In this document: positions 1 through 8,605 of the stretch, piece after piece
Layout: each line of letters starts with the position of its first letter
Numbering within the stretch: position 1 is the stretch's first letter
From: Ophiothrix spiculata
Taxonomy: Eukaryota > Echinodermata > Ophiuroidea > Amphilepidida > Ophiotrichidae
Length of the DNA stretch: 20,180 nucleotides
Strand: one strand, 5' to 3'
NCBI GenBank assembly: GCA_000969725.1
Contig: JXSR01S002799.1
The notes under the pieces: model-generated
What the model saw: the letters and a program-made list of their open reading frames with translations, nothing else
Databases searched by the model: none
Told to the model about the DNA's origin: nothing
Translations under genes and position numbers: made by a program

Positions 1-493
1 TGGTAGACCTCGTTTAGATTTTTCAACATAATCTTACGTTGAAGAGTTATTTTAGTTTGATAGAATCTTTCTAAGTTGATACTAACCAGCGATCTTTAAA
101 GTGATAAAACCTAACGACAGCTTTCTCAGGTTTACGATAACTATTAAGAATTTTGACCTGCTTCTAATTTTGAAAACACCTTTGGCTAATTCCATGATCT
201 TGTATCACATACATGAATTTTTCAAGTTCAATTTTGGTATAAAAGTAATACCTGAGTTGAAAGTAAAAAAATCAAGGTCTCAGGAACTACTTTTGTTTTT
301 TTCAATAAAGCAAATAAAACTTATTTTATGACTGGTATAAGTTGGATGTTGCCTTAGTAACATTTTACCCTCAAATTTGCATCAGAGAGTGATTTGGTGC
401 TGAATCAAAGAAAAACATCTGAGATTTTTTCTAGTTAGTGTATAAGAAGCCTCAGTGTCTGTGCTCTATAGTACAATCATGTTTTAGTAATAA
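1..493. other. AT-rich stretch with no recognisable feature
   Basis: No coding similarity, RNA gene or clear repeat was recognised. The 76-codon open frame at 101-331 is low-complexity, rich in I, L, F and K, and looks like chance translation of AT-rich DNA. Confidence 0.5.
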
Positions 494-1080
494 ATGTTAA
501 TCAATAGCCGAGAAGTGTGTTATTGGAATTTGTCGTTTTCAGATGTCACGCCTGTCACAAAAAACATGAAAATTGTTTGCTGTGTTTTATTGAAAGGTCA
601 TGTTTTGATGAAACATCAATATATATATCTTCTATCATGGAGTCCTAATCTGCAAAGCAATATACAAATATTCAGTGATTGCTTATTTCTCCACTATTAC
701 ATCTCAAAATCGGTCACGCCTGTCACGATTCTATCCTATATATGTGGTCACGCCTGTCACGTTTTGTCTTTCACTATTTCTAGCTCTGGGATTCATTAAA
801 CCAAAATTAAAATGAAGAACAACAAAAATAATAACATTATTAGCCTTCTCACCAATATATCTGATATAATTGAAGTGTATTATAATTCAGAAGAAAAGTA
901 TTTAATTTGAAAAGCATTTGACTTCCTTGCAGAACTTGCATCTACATATACAAAATTAGAGAAACTTTTAGGTTTTTTAGATAAGTATATTTACAGTAAA
1001 AGCAATTATGCTTAAATTTGCTTTGGATTGGAATTTGCTGGCAATGAGTAATATACAGGAACGGGATTTGGTTAAAGTTC
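494..1080 (+). repeat. Diverged copy of the motif-bearing repeat family
   Basis: Three copies of the GTCACGCCTGTCAC word lie at 545-558, 713-727 and 747-761. From about 980 to 1080 the sequence aligns by eye, with many mismatches, to 1990-2090 on the same strand and to 4797-4905 on the opposite strand. Shared words include GCTTTG-ATTGGAAT and GAGTAATATAC. Between 761 and 980 no alignment is obvious. I infer an older, internally rearranged member of the family that fills 1139-5449. The 101-codon open frame at 494-799 exists only because the motif reads through as V-T-P-V-T, so I do not call it a gene. Confidence 0.55.
545..761 (+). repeat. Three copies of the 15-bp GTCACGCCTGTCACG word
   Basis: The copies are at 545-558 (lacking the last G), 713-727 and 747-761. 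Each contains two GTCACG hexamers with a 9-bp period, separated by CCT. The flanks of the three copies are unrelated to one another, so the word is repeated without its surroundings. Confidence 0.8.
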
Positions 1081-1138
1081 TGAGGAAAAAGGTGAATGCA
1101 AAGAGACAAATCCTATAAATTGTCTTTAATTAAGGAGG

Positions 1139-1926
1139 AGGGGGGGGCGGCAGCACGTTACTCAATTTTACGTTTTTGCAAGTATATTTTGTACCATAAC
1201 TTTTTAACAAAGTGCTTAAGTTAATAAAAGTATATATTTCCAGAAAGGAATTTTCACAAGGAACATGATGGTGATGTTGATTTTTGACAGCTTTTGAACA
1301 AATCACAAACAACATATTTTTTTGCCATTTGGGCTTCAAGACAAGCTAGAAATATTTTTTGTTTAATTACTTCTGAATTGGAATTTTAATTTTGAACACC
1401 CATTCAGATGTTGCGTCATTTTTATTTTTAAGGATTTTGACAATTTTTTTTTTAATTCAATGCCAAATAAGATAAAAAATGACCAAAAATGGAAACAAGT
1501 GAATTTTTGACCTTAACCCTTTCGATCCTGAGTTGCGATATAGGTGTACTAACACAGCCCAAACTTAATTAATTTACACTCAATACGAATTGGAACGCCT
1601 GAGCGTTCTCTCGTAAGCTCCTTTGGAAACGCTGAGGCGTTCTCTCGGATTGAAAGAGTTATGCGGCATGAAAATCAAACACTTGGCCAAATTCCTAAAA
1701 AAAATAAAAATGAAGCAACATCTGAGTGGGTGTTTTATTTTTATTTTTTTTTAATTTTCTCAAAAGCTGTGATTTTTGTTCAAAAATCAACATCACCATC
1801 ATGTTCCTTGTGAAAATTCCTTTCTGGTAATGTATACTTTTATTAACTCTAAGCACTTTGTTAAAAAGTTATGGTACAGAATAAACTTGCAAAAACCTAA
1901 AATTGAGTGATGTGCTCCCCCTAACT
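1139..1926. mobile_element. Large foldback (long inverted repeat) element with a nested MITE in its loop
   Basis: 1139-1512 is the imperfect reverse complement of 1663-1926. Clear anchors are CTCAATTTTA at 1161-1170 against the complementary stretch near 1900, GAAAGGAATTTTCACAAGGAACATGATGG (near 1243-1271) against 1800-1826, and the cacccattcagatgttgc stretch near 1397 against its complement near 1716-1733. Each arm is roughly 260-370 bp. The outer ends carry a G run on the left (1138-1147) and a C run on the right (1917-1921), next to AGCAC / GTGCT. The right arm continues without a break into the unit copy ending at 2666. The superfamily is unknown and no target-site duplication is clear. 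The 69-codon minus-strand frame at 1130-1339 is part of an arm, not a gene. Confidence 0.7.
1513..1662. mobile_element. piggyBac-like MITE nested in the foldback loop
   Basis: The element starts TTAA-CCCTTTCGATCC (1513-1527) and ends GGATTGAAAGAGTTAT (to 1662), an imperfect terminal inverted repeat next to TTAA and a TTAT that I read as decayed TTAA. CCC-T ends beside TTAA are typical of piggyBac elements and their MITEs. Inside are two short hairpins, GAACGCctgaGCGTTC (1593-1608) and AACGCtgagGCGTT (1628-1641), each followed by TCTCG. It is about 146 bp with no coding capacity and sits at the symmetry centre of the larger foldback. Confidence 0.55.
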
Positions 1927-2666
1927 ATATCTTGACATAGCTGATTCTTATTTGTTGAAAATAAATTATTAAGAAGTCAGATTAAAAATAAAATATGTAT
2001 ATACAGATTATTTACGATAAAGTTGCTTTGAATTGGAATTTTCTTGTAAAATCGGCAAAGAGTAATATACGTGAGCCTGAGGGGGTTACATTTTTTTTTT
2101 TGAAAAGGAGTACATCTGGGAAATACATATTAATGTTACTACTTAAGGACATTGCCGGTTGTTATCTGTTGAAAATAAATCATAATCATTAATAAAGAAG
2201 TTAGTTTAACAACAGATTCATTGCTAATATCAAGTGTGCACAAATGTCACGCCTGTCACGTCACGCCTGTCACGAAATGATTTAGCCTGTATTCTCCAAG
2301 TTAAAAGTTACAGCTCCAAAAGTGAAATGCTTCCTGATTGTTTCCCCAAGGAGATATACTGCAACTTAAACATGAATCAAATCTCCCATGGGAAAGAGAT
2401 AGAATTCAGCATTGAACCACATTTTGGAAAAGGCAGTGACAGTTTAGGTCACGCCTGTCACGCACACTTTGTGTCCCATTTTAAAGACAGTGATTGAGTT
2501 AGATTATTTTTTTCACTTTTTGCATCCAATATGGAATGTTTACTATAACATATAGGAACGTTTTCGTAGTATTGCCTGTAGATAAAATTGACCAGCTATT
2601 CTTAGACAAAAACGTTCATGTAAAAGTCACGCCTGTCACGATGGAATTGGTCCTTTGTAAATTGAG
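1750..2666 (+). repeat. 3' part of a motif-bearing repeat unit (segment A, left copy)
   Basis: This stretch is roughly 95% identical by eye to the reverse complement of 4342-5165, except for about 130 bp (2509-2640) present only here. It carries four copies of the 15-bp word: 2246-2260 and 2260-2274 (sharing one G), 2448-2462 and 2626-2640. The segment ends at GTAAATTGAGTTT, the same point where the inverted copy ends near 4342. Here it runs straight into segment B, whereas in the inverted copy segment B sits at the opposite end. Open frames at 1995-2192 and 2234-2497 are not kept in the second copy, so I treat the segment as non-coding. Confidence 0.8.
2246..2640 (+). repeat. Four further copies of GTCACGCCTGTCACG, two overlapping
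   Basis: The copies are at 2246-2260, 2260-2274, 2448-2462 and 2626-2640. The first two share a single G, forming GTCACG-CCT-GTCACG-TCACG-CCT-GTCACG. The word resembles the GTCACGC core bound by Pax paired domains, and also contains CACGC, the complement of the GCGTG core used by AhR-type bHLH-PAS factors. Both are resemblances only. No function is shown. Confidence 0.8.
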
Positions 2667-2964
2667 TTTCCATGTCTTACCAACAGGGGGGGTACCTTCC
2701 CTTTAACGGATGACTCCACGTTGCATGATAACGAGAATTGAAATTGCACGAGGTATTAAAACGAGAATTGAAATTAGTCAGATCAATTAATTGTTACGTT
2801 AATTACTAATTTGTAAATTAAAGGGACTAGCCTAGATTACACTTAGAATTCAAAACTGATGAAATGCTCTAAATAAAGATTAAACATGTAGTAAAATCCA
2901 AAAAACTACAAACAATTACACAAACATGGCTCAAATTAGGAGAGAAATACTTTACGATATATCA
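2667..2964 (+). repeat. 5' part of a second repeat unit (segment B), joined head to tail
   Basis: This stretch matches the reverse complement of 5168-5449 closely, starting at CCATGTCTTACCAAC, a G run (2685-2691) and GTACCTTCCCTTTAACGG. It follows segment A without a spacer, giving the order A-B, while the inverted copy reads B-A. That is the pattern expected if the unit is B-(interior)-A and two units sit head to tail here. The segment contains the leader and first codons (ATG at 2926) of the coding remnant described next. Confidence 0.75.
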
Positions 2965-3423
2965 TCCTATGATGGTGGTGTGGCTATTATGTGTTTTCTA
3001 AATCCTAAATTTGTACCTCAAATAGATTTACCAGATAAAAGATCAAACAAAGTTCCTTGATCTAGTTTAATACATATTAAAAGAGAAACAATTTCATCCC
3101 AAAAAACTTGTTTACCCATCAAATGATGTAGAAACAAGATATTTGTTAACATTTGAAACTAGAAACACTGTTTTCAAACCATTTTTTGTCACCGGCAGCA
3201 AAAAAAAATTGGTGCAGAATTCAAACTTCAATATTTCTCAAAGTCATCACAAACTACTGGTAGGTTATATTACTATAAACATGCTCTATTGATTAATGTT
3301 AAAAAATTATTGGTAAAACTTAGAGAGAATAATCCAGGGCAGTCTCTTAAGGTATATGATGAAAAATGTAACGGATATAATAAGTTTGTATGCCTATTGT
3401 CACTAATTCCATTGCAATTTTGA
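2926..3423 (+). pseudogene. Degraded coding remnant of the repeat unit, unknown family
   Basis: The piece opens at the ATG at 2926 with MAQIRREILYDI and continues in protein-like, non-repetitive sequence to about 3423, in several pieces and frames. Its composition, mixed charged and aromatic residues in short open stretches, looks like an old protein rather than random AT-rich DNA. The start is also present in the inverted copy (5168-5230, minus strand), where most of the interior is missing. I do not recognise the family. Because it might belong to a virus-like element it is treated as a broken fossil, with at least a few breaks. Confidence 0.4.
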
Positions 3424-3496
3424 ACAATCATTACATTTGAATTTATTGCATACTTTAAAGGCATGATTATTTGGTATAACTGACATATAGTTAATA

Positions 3497-3617
3497 GCTA
3501 GGTTGCGCAAACTGTCGTTCGGTCAAACCGAACGGAAAAGAGCCTCGTAATCTTTTGTTATTCATGAATATTCGCATGGGTAACTCATGAATAACAAAAG
3601 AATTTACGCAACCTAGC
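3497..3617. mobile_element. 121-bp TA-flanked MITE with two internal hairpins
   Basis: The ends are GCTAGGTTGCGCAAA (from 3497) and TTTACGCAACCTAGC (to 3617), flanked by TA at 3495-3496 and 3618-3619, which suggests a Tc1/mariner-type MITE. Inside are a perfect 8-bp stem, CGTTCGGT-caa-ACCGAACG (3516-3534), and a perfect 16-bp stem, CTTTTGTTATTCATGA (3552-3567) paired with 3585-3600. Almost the whole element can fold. There is no coding capacity. Confidence 0.7.
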
Positions 3618-3623
3618 TAATGT

Positions 3624-4341
3624 GTACAGGCTCTACTGCGATCATTTCCATATTTGATAAAACATCACCAGTCTCGTAGTAAGTTTTCTCTGCAACAAAT
3701 ATTGAAACACATGTATATAGATTATAACCTCGTATTATTTTAAATACATTTTGGAAGGATATATTTAAATCTTAAAGTTATCTAAACATTAACCATATTA
3801 AGATTCAATGCCAAGATACACACTTCAACATAATCGGCGTGAAATACGATTTGCTTATATTCCTTTAAGATTTGGCAACAGAAAGAGGATAAAAATCTGG
3901 TTAAAAATAATCTGCTTTTGGTAATCTCGAGAGATAGTAATCCTTGTTGATTGATATCCGTTTTTCTTCTTAGTGGGTAAGTAATGTTATTTCTTTCCTG
4001 AGAAAAGACACAATTAAACGAAGAAGCTCTTGACTACTGCAAATTCTTCATCTGATAAAATCTACAAACACAAAACAAAACAAAACAAAACAAAAATGGA
4101 GAGAAGAAACAAAAAGAAAACTCTATAAGTACCTTAAATTAAAATTACAAATAGATTACAAAATTATTGCGAAAAATAACTTAACATGTTAAAAAAGGGG
4201 GAAAACAAGAGAGAAAATTGAAAACATTTCTGAGTTTGACAGTGATAATGCACAATGGAGATGTGTAATATCATGTAAATGTTAATGGGTGTACGCTTAC
4301 TCAATATATTTTAGAATTGTTAATAAATTATTGTAAAATAA
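3624..4341. other. AT-rich stretch without a gene; short (CAAAA)n tract
   Basis: No coding similarity is visible. A simple (CAAAA)n tract lies at about 4071-4095. The rest is featureless AT-rich sequence between the small MITE and the inverted repeat copy. Confidence 0.5.
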
Positions 4342-5449
4342 TGAAACTCAATTTACAAAGGACCAATTCCATTCCAAATTAATCTAACTCAATCACTCTC
4401 TTTAAAATGGGACACAAAGTGTGCGTGACAGGCGTGACCTAAACTGACACTGCCTTTCCAAAATGTGGTTCAATGCTGAATTCTATCTCTTCCCCATGGG
4501 AGATTTGATTCATGTTTATGTTGCAGTATATTTCCTTGGGGGAAACAATCAGGAAGCATTTCTCTTTTGGAGCTGTAACTTTTAACTTGGAGAATACAGG
4601 CTAAATCATTTCGTGACAGGCGTGACGTGACATGCGTGACATTTGTGCACACTTGATATTAGCAATGAATCTGTTGTTAAAATAACTTCTTTATTAATGA
4701 TAATGATTTATTTTCAACAGATAACAACCGGCAATGTCCTTAAGTAGTAACATTAATATATATTTCCCAGATGTACTCCTTTTCAAAAAAAAAATGTAAC
4801 CCCCTCAGGCTCACGTATATTACTCTTTGCCGATTTTACAACAACATTCCAATTCAAAGCAAATCTGAGCATAGCGTAATTGCTTTATCGTAAATAATCT
4901 GTATATACATATTTTATTTTTAATCTGACTTCTTAATAATTTATTTTCAATAAATAAGAATCAGCAATGTCAATATATAGTTAGGGGGATGAGCACATCA
5001 CTCAATTTTAGGTTTTTGCAAGTGTATTCTGTACCATAACTTTTTAACAAAGTGCTTAGAGTTAATAAAAGTATACATTACCAGAAAGGAATTTTCACAA
5101 GGAACATGATGGTGATGTTGATTTTTGAACAAAAATCACAGCTTTGGAGAAAATTGCAATTCTGCACCAACTTTAGGAAAATATATCGTAAAGTATTTCT
5201 CTCCTAATTTGAGCCATGTTTGTGTAATTGTTTGTAGTTTTTTTGGATTTTAGTACATGTTTAATCTTTATTTAGAGCATTTCATCAGTTTTGAATTCTA
5301 AGTGTAATCTAGGCTAGTCCCTTTAATTTAATTAGTAATTCAATTCTCGTTTTAATACCTCGTGCAATTTTAATTCTCGTTATCATGCAACGGGGAGTCA
5401 TCCGTTAAAGGGAAGGTACCCCCCCCCCCCGTTGGTAAGACATGGATAC
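4342..5449 (-). repeat. Inverted, internally deleted copy of the repeat unit (B-A order)
   Basis: Read on the minus strand this is segment B (5449 down to 5168) followed by segment A (5165 down to 4342), both closely matching the left cluster. It begins CCATGTCTTACCAAC and ends GTAAATTGAGTTT, the same two boundaries that abut at 2666/2667 in the left cluster, so it looks like one complete but internally shortened unit of 1108 bp. The B-A junction retains a short piece, TTGGTGCAGAATT, that is also found at about 3210-3222 inside the coding remnant. It carries the 15-bp word at 4424-4438 and 4612-4626, and a variant, CGTGACATGCGTGAC, at 4626-4640. No convincing target-site duplication flanks it. 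Confidence 0.8.
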
Positions 5450-5876
5450 ATATTAAATTGGAATTAAGGTTTAAAAGTTCACAGACAAGACATATGTAAA
5501 TGTAAGGGTGATGTATACCTTAATGCAAAAAATCTTGCAAGTTTTAAATTGACTTGTTTTAGGTCTGAGCTGTAATAGGGAATAATCCTGTTATCTTAAT
5601 CCGGACATATACCCGTGCAGTAAATACCCACTTGCACTAAGCATACAAAGTGGACAGAAAATGCCGACAGTCGTCGTGGTGTTAAATTTAGTTTTGTTTT
5701 GATGTTGCTGCATTTCTTGAAATCAAAACAACTTATTTTTAATTTAATCCGAGTTAAGATAATGCCTTAACTCTCGTCTAGGCAAAGAAATGGTGTGTTA
5801 CCGAGTTGGAGCGTATACAACCCCCAAGGTTGTTTTTTCCCGCTGTTTAAAAACGTCAAATCAAACGGACCTAGGT
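5450..5876. other. Stretch with no recognised gene
   Basis: No coding or repeat family was recognised. A small hairpin, GAGTTAAG (5751-5758) with CTTAACTC (5766-5773), is present. GAGTTGGAGCGTA at about 5803 resembles part of the terminal repeat of the element at 6286 (AAGTTGGAGCGTAA), so a fragment of that family may lie here. Confidence 0.4.
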
Positions 5877-6030
5877 ATCCATACCTGTCAAGTCTCCCGA
5901 TGTAGGCGGGAGTCTCCCAATTTGAGGTAGTCCTCTCTACATCCAGATCGGTTGCGTTTTAGCTCCATTTCTCCCGCTTTTAAAACAAATCTGCCGTAAT
6001 CTCCCGCTTTGGAAAAAAAAATCTACAGCA
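5877..6030. repeat. CTCCCG-rich interspersed repeat
   Basis: TACCTGTCAAGTCTCCCG (5882-5899) is followed by GGCGGGAGTCTCCC and two further TCTCCCGCTTT words near 5981 and 6001. This wording resembles dispersed CTCCCG-type repeats that I recall as common in invertebrate genomes. I cannot name the family. There is no coding capacity. Confidence 0.4.
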
Positions 6031-6285
6031 ATCTTCTGCTTTGAGCAAACATGTACTGCGTTATCCTGCTAGCGTTAATTTCAGACCGTGTACAACCTAC
6101 TTTATGTTAAGAAATTGACAAATTAGATCGTCAAGAGCCGTCTGTGCACTTGTGAGTGAGACTTTTTTTTCCTTCTCAGTTTTCATAAGTTACGTAAAAA
6201 TGTTGGGTGTACCTCTTTTACATGCTTTGTGGTCACTTTGATGAAAAAAAGGATGTGGGTACCTGCAAAGGTGAGAGGTATGATA

Positions 6286-7794
6286 GTCCGTTAAAGTTGG
6301 AGCGTAAGGGGTGCAACCCCGAATATTTTTATGTCGCCATTTTGAAAGATATATACATGCTATAAAATCATCATTTCCTTTTTCAAATCCGATGGAAATT
6401 CGACGTTAAGAACTTTTGTTTTGGTGACAATATTTGCCAATATCCACATATTCCCGTCCGAAGTGTCGATATTTACAGACAAAAATTAAGATTAGTAGGG
6501 GTTAGAGAACATTGATTATAGGAGTGATAATTAAACATAGGTGAACCTAAATTATGCTAATAGTATGTGGTGCTTAATATCAAATTAACGAAAATGTAAT
6601 CATAAACGCTGTGAGGGGTGTTAATTTTGTTACTCCATCACCTTGTATTTTTTATATATGATTGAAGACGTTATGACTTGAAAATTGTGATGTTTTTTGT
6701 AAAAAAGAGAAAACATTCTAAATTGTGCTAACATTTTAAAATACTGGTTTGTCACGAGTTTTTGCTTCAGAAAAAAAATGGTACTAATAAAATTTGATGT
6801 GTCTACCATAACCACAAATAAAAAAAAAAGATATAAAGAGGTGAGGATTTTTTGTGTGTCATTTTTTATATAGGCCTATGTGATAATGTTATTTTGGAAC
6901 AAACGTTGGTTTTGTAACCCTCAAAGAAAAATGTTAATTCCTTTTTTTTCGATATTTTTTGACTTTCATACTTTATTAACTATCGTCTAAACGAGCCTTA
7001 TTTGTAACACGTCTAACCAATGTTTCGCTTGTTCCCCCCCCCCCCCCCCTCCCCATTAAATTGTTAGATCGGAACCCACTATTAACTTGGTTTTGCTATC
7101 AATTGATAGATATGGTCAACCCCTATCTAACGATATCAAGATGACACAAATCGGTTATGACATTACGTAATTACTCCAATTATGACGTCATATAGGCCTT
7201 TCAGGTTGAAAAATCGGTTTTTTGGCAAAAGTGGCCACTAAAATCAAAAATGTTCTATGAAAGTTCTAAATTACACAATTTCATTTTTTTAATAAAGGGA
7301 AGTGATTCTTTTAACATGCGTTGCAAGTTTCAGCCTCCTAACATGCATATATTTTTCTGTTAAACATTTTAATTTTTGCTCCTTAGGTATAACGAGATAG
7401 TACCTTTATTTAGTCATTAGTTGATATGATATCAGAACCTTCATTTTCAAAGATTTACTATGTGAGTCTAATCAATTTCAAAATCAAAATTTGCTGAAGG
7501 TCACCACTTAGCTTTGCTATTAATAACGCAATCATTAAACAAATACATTTATACGTTGTTTACCATAAATATGATATGGTTAAAACGTGTTGCTAATTTG
7601 TAACAGTGAATTTGGTTTACTCTAGTGTTAAGTGAAAGGTTAGGTATGTTTCTGATATGAAAATAAACACACTAGACGGCAAATGATGATTCTAACAGTC
7701 CTGTTTTTAAGTCTTGAAGCATTCATTATTTTTTTTTAATGGCGACATAAAAATAACCGGGGTTTCAACCCCCTACACCTTTAATCTCACGGAC
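6286..7794. mobile_element. Non-autonomous DNA element of 1.5 kb with long imperfect TIRs and TA flanks
   Basis: 6286-6348 (GTCCGTTAAAG ... GGGGTGCAACCCC ... TTTTTATGTCGCCATT) is the imperfect reverse complement of 7735-7794 (AATGGCGACATAAAAATA ... GGGGTTTCAACCCC ... CACGGAC). TA lies directly outside both ends, at 6284-6285 and 7795-7796, consistent with a TA target-site duplication. The interior is AT-rich with only short open frames, none resembling a transposase, and contains a C16 run at 7034-7049. I infer a non-autonomous member of a TA-inserting superfamily. Which one is unknown. Confidence 0.65.
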
Positions 7795-7796
7795 TA

Positions 7797-8270
7797 CCCT
7801 CCCCCACTTCTCCTGAATTCAGTTTACATTTACACAATGCATATATTACTATTGATGAATTCCCTATGTAAGAGTTAAAGTCAACATTATATTTTAAGTT
7901 TAAAAGGTACTAATTAACACCACTTTTGTTGATTTACTTCACTTTTCCTAAAGTTATAACTCGTAAACAAAACTGATCATGAGATGGGCACCGTTCGTGG
8001 AAGTGTCAATTAAAGCTGTGGTTAAAGTATAGCATTACGGTGTCCGTAAGGTGTTTGTGCGAATGATTAAGGATGTTTATTTATTTGACCATTTCGTAAG
8101 CTTTCGTACGAACGTCTTGCAGTGGTCGTACGAAAGAGTGTTTACTCTATCAGTTTACAAGGTTGCAAACATTTATTACGGTATTTGTGCGATGGACTGG
8201 CGAAGTTTCAATCAATAAAGCACAAAAAAGGTTGGCATCGTACTCGGTTTCTCCCTTAGCATCACTATCA
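7797..8270. other. Non-coding stretch upstream of the LINE, with palindromes
   Basis: No gene is visible. Two hairpins stand out: TTACGG-tgt-CCGTAA (8035-8049) and the perfect 11-bp pair CTTTCGTACGA / TCGTACGAAAG (8101-8111, 8126-8136). ATTACGG followed by TTTGTGCGA occurs twice, around 8034-8065 and 8176-8193. The 5' limit of the LINE is not visible, so part of this stretch may be LINE sequence too diverged to recognise. Confidence 0.45.
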
Positions 8271-8544
8271 CAAAATCTGCTATCACTTAATAATTTGAAT
8301 TTCAACTTGGGAGTACTGTATGTTACAGGAAAGTTGTGGACCTTTCAATACCCAAATGGAGCAAGATCTCAACTAGACTACATTGCTATAAACAAGAAAT
8401 GGAAGAACAGTGCATGCATGCGACTGCAATGCCTACAGCTCTTTCATCAGTGTTGGTTCTGACCACAGAGTTGTCACCGCAAGACTAAGACTAAGTTTGA
8501 GAGCCATAAAGACGAAAACCAAGAGGACACCCAAATATGACTAG
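8271..8544 (+). pseudogene. LINE endonuclease C-terminus (frameshifted)
   Basis: In one frame (to about 8410) the translation gives GKLWTF, a short loop, PNGARSQLDYI and NKKWKNS, the end of an exonuclease-endonuclease-phosphatase fold that nicks target DNA. After a frame change at the small repeat TGCATGCATGC (8411-8421), another frame gives CNAYSSF and GSDHRVVTARLRLSLR (about 8455-8502), including the SDHR motif with its conserved catalytic-site histidine. That frame is closed by TAG at 8542-8544 and TGA at 8578-8580, where a relative would read on. The open frame from the ATG at 8163 contains this domain only in its C-terminal half. Its first 45 or so residues are not recognisable. Confidence 0.75.
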
Positions 8545-8605
8545 AAGAAATTCAGTGCTGACAAAAATCTTCAGCATTGATATGCCGTTGAAGTGAATAA
8601 CCAGT

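Noticed and set aside
494-799. 101-codon open frame containing three V-T-P-V-T or H-A-C-H type repeats
   Set aside because: The repeats are translations of the 15-bp DNA word, whose copies elsewhere fall in different frames and on both strands. No domain is visible.
2234-2497. 87-codon frame with a partner at 4470-4652 (minus), apparently a conserved protein
   Set aside because: Both lie in segment A and share sequence because the DNA is repeated. The frame is not kept across the two copies.
494-2640. The repeated 15-bp word as a CRISPR-like array
   Set aside because: Spacing is irregular, copies overlap or lie hundreds of bases apart, and the setting is an animal genome.
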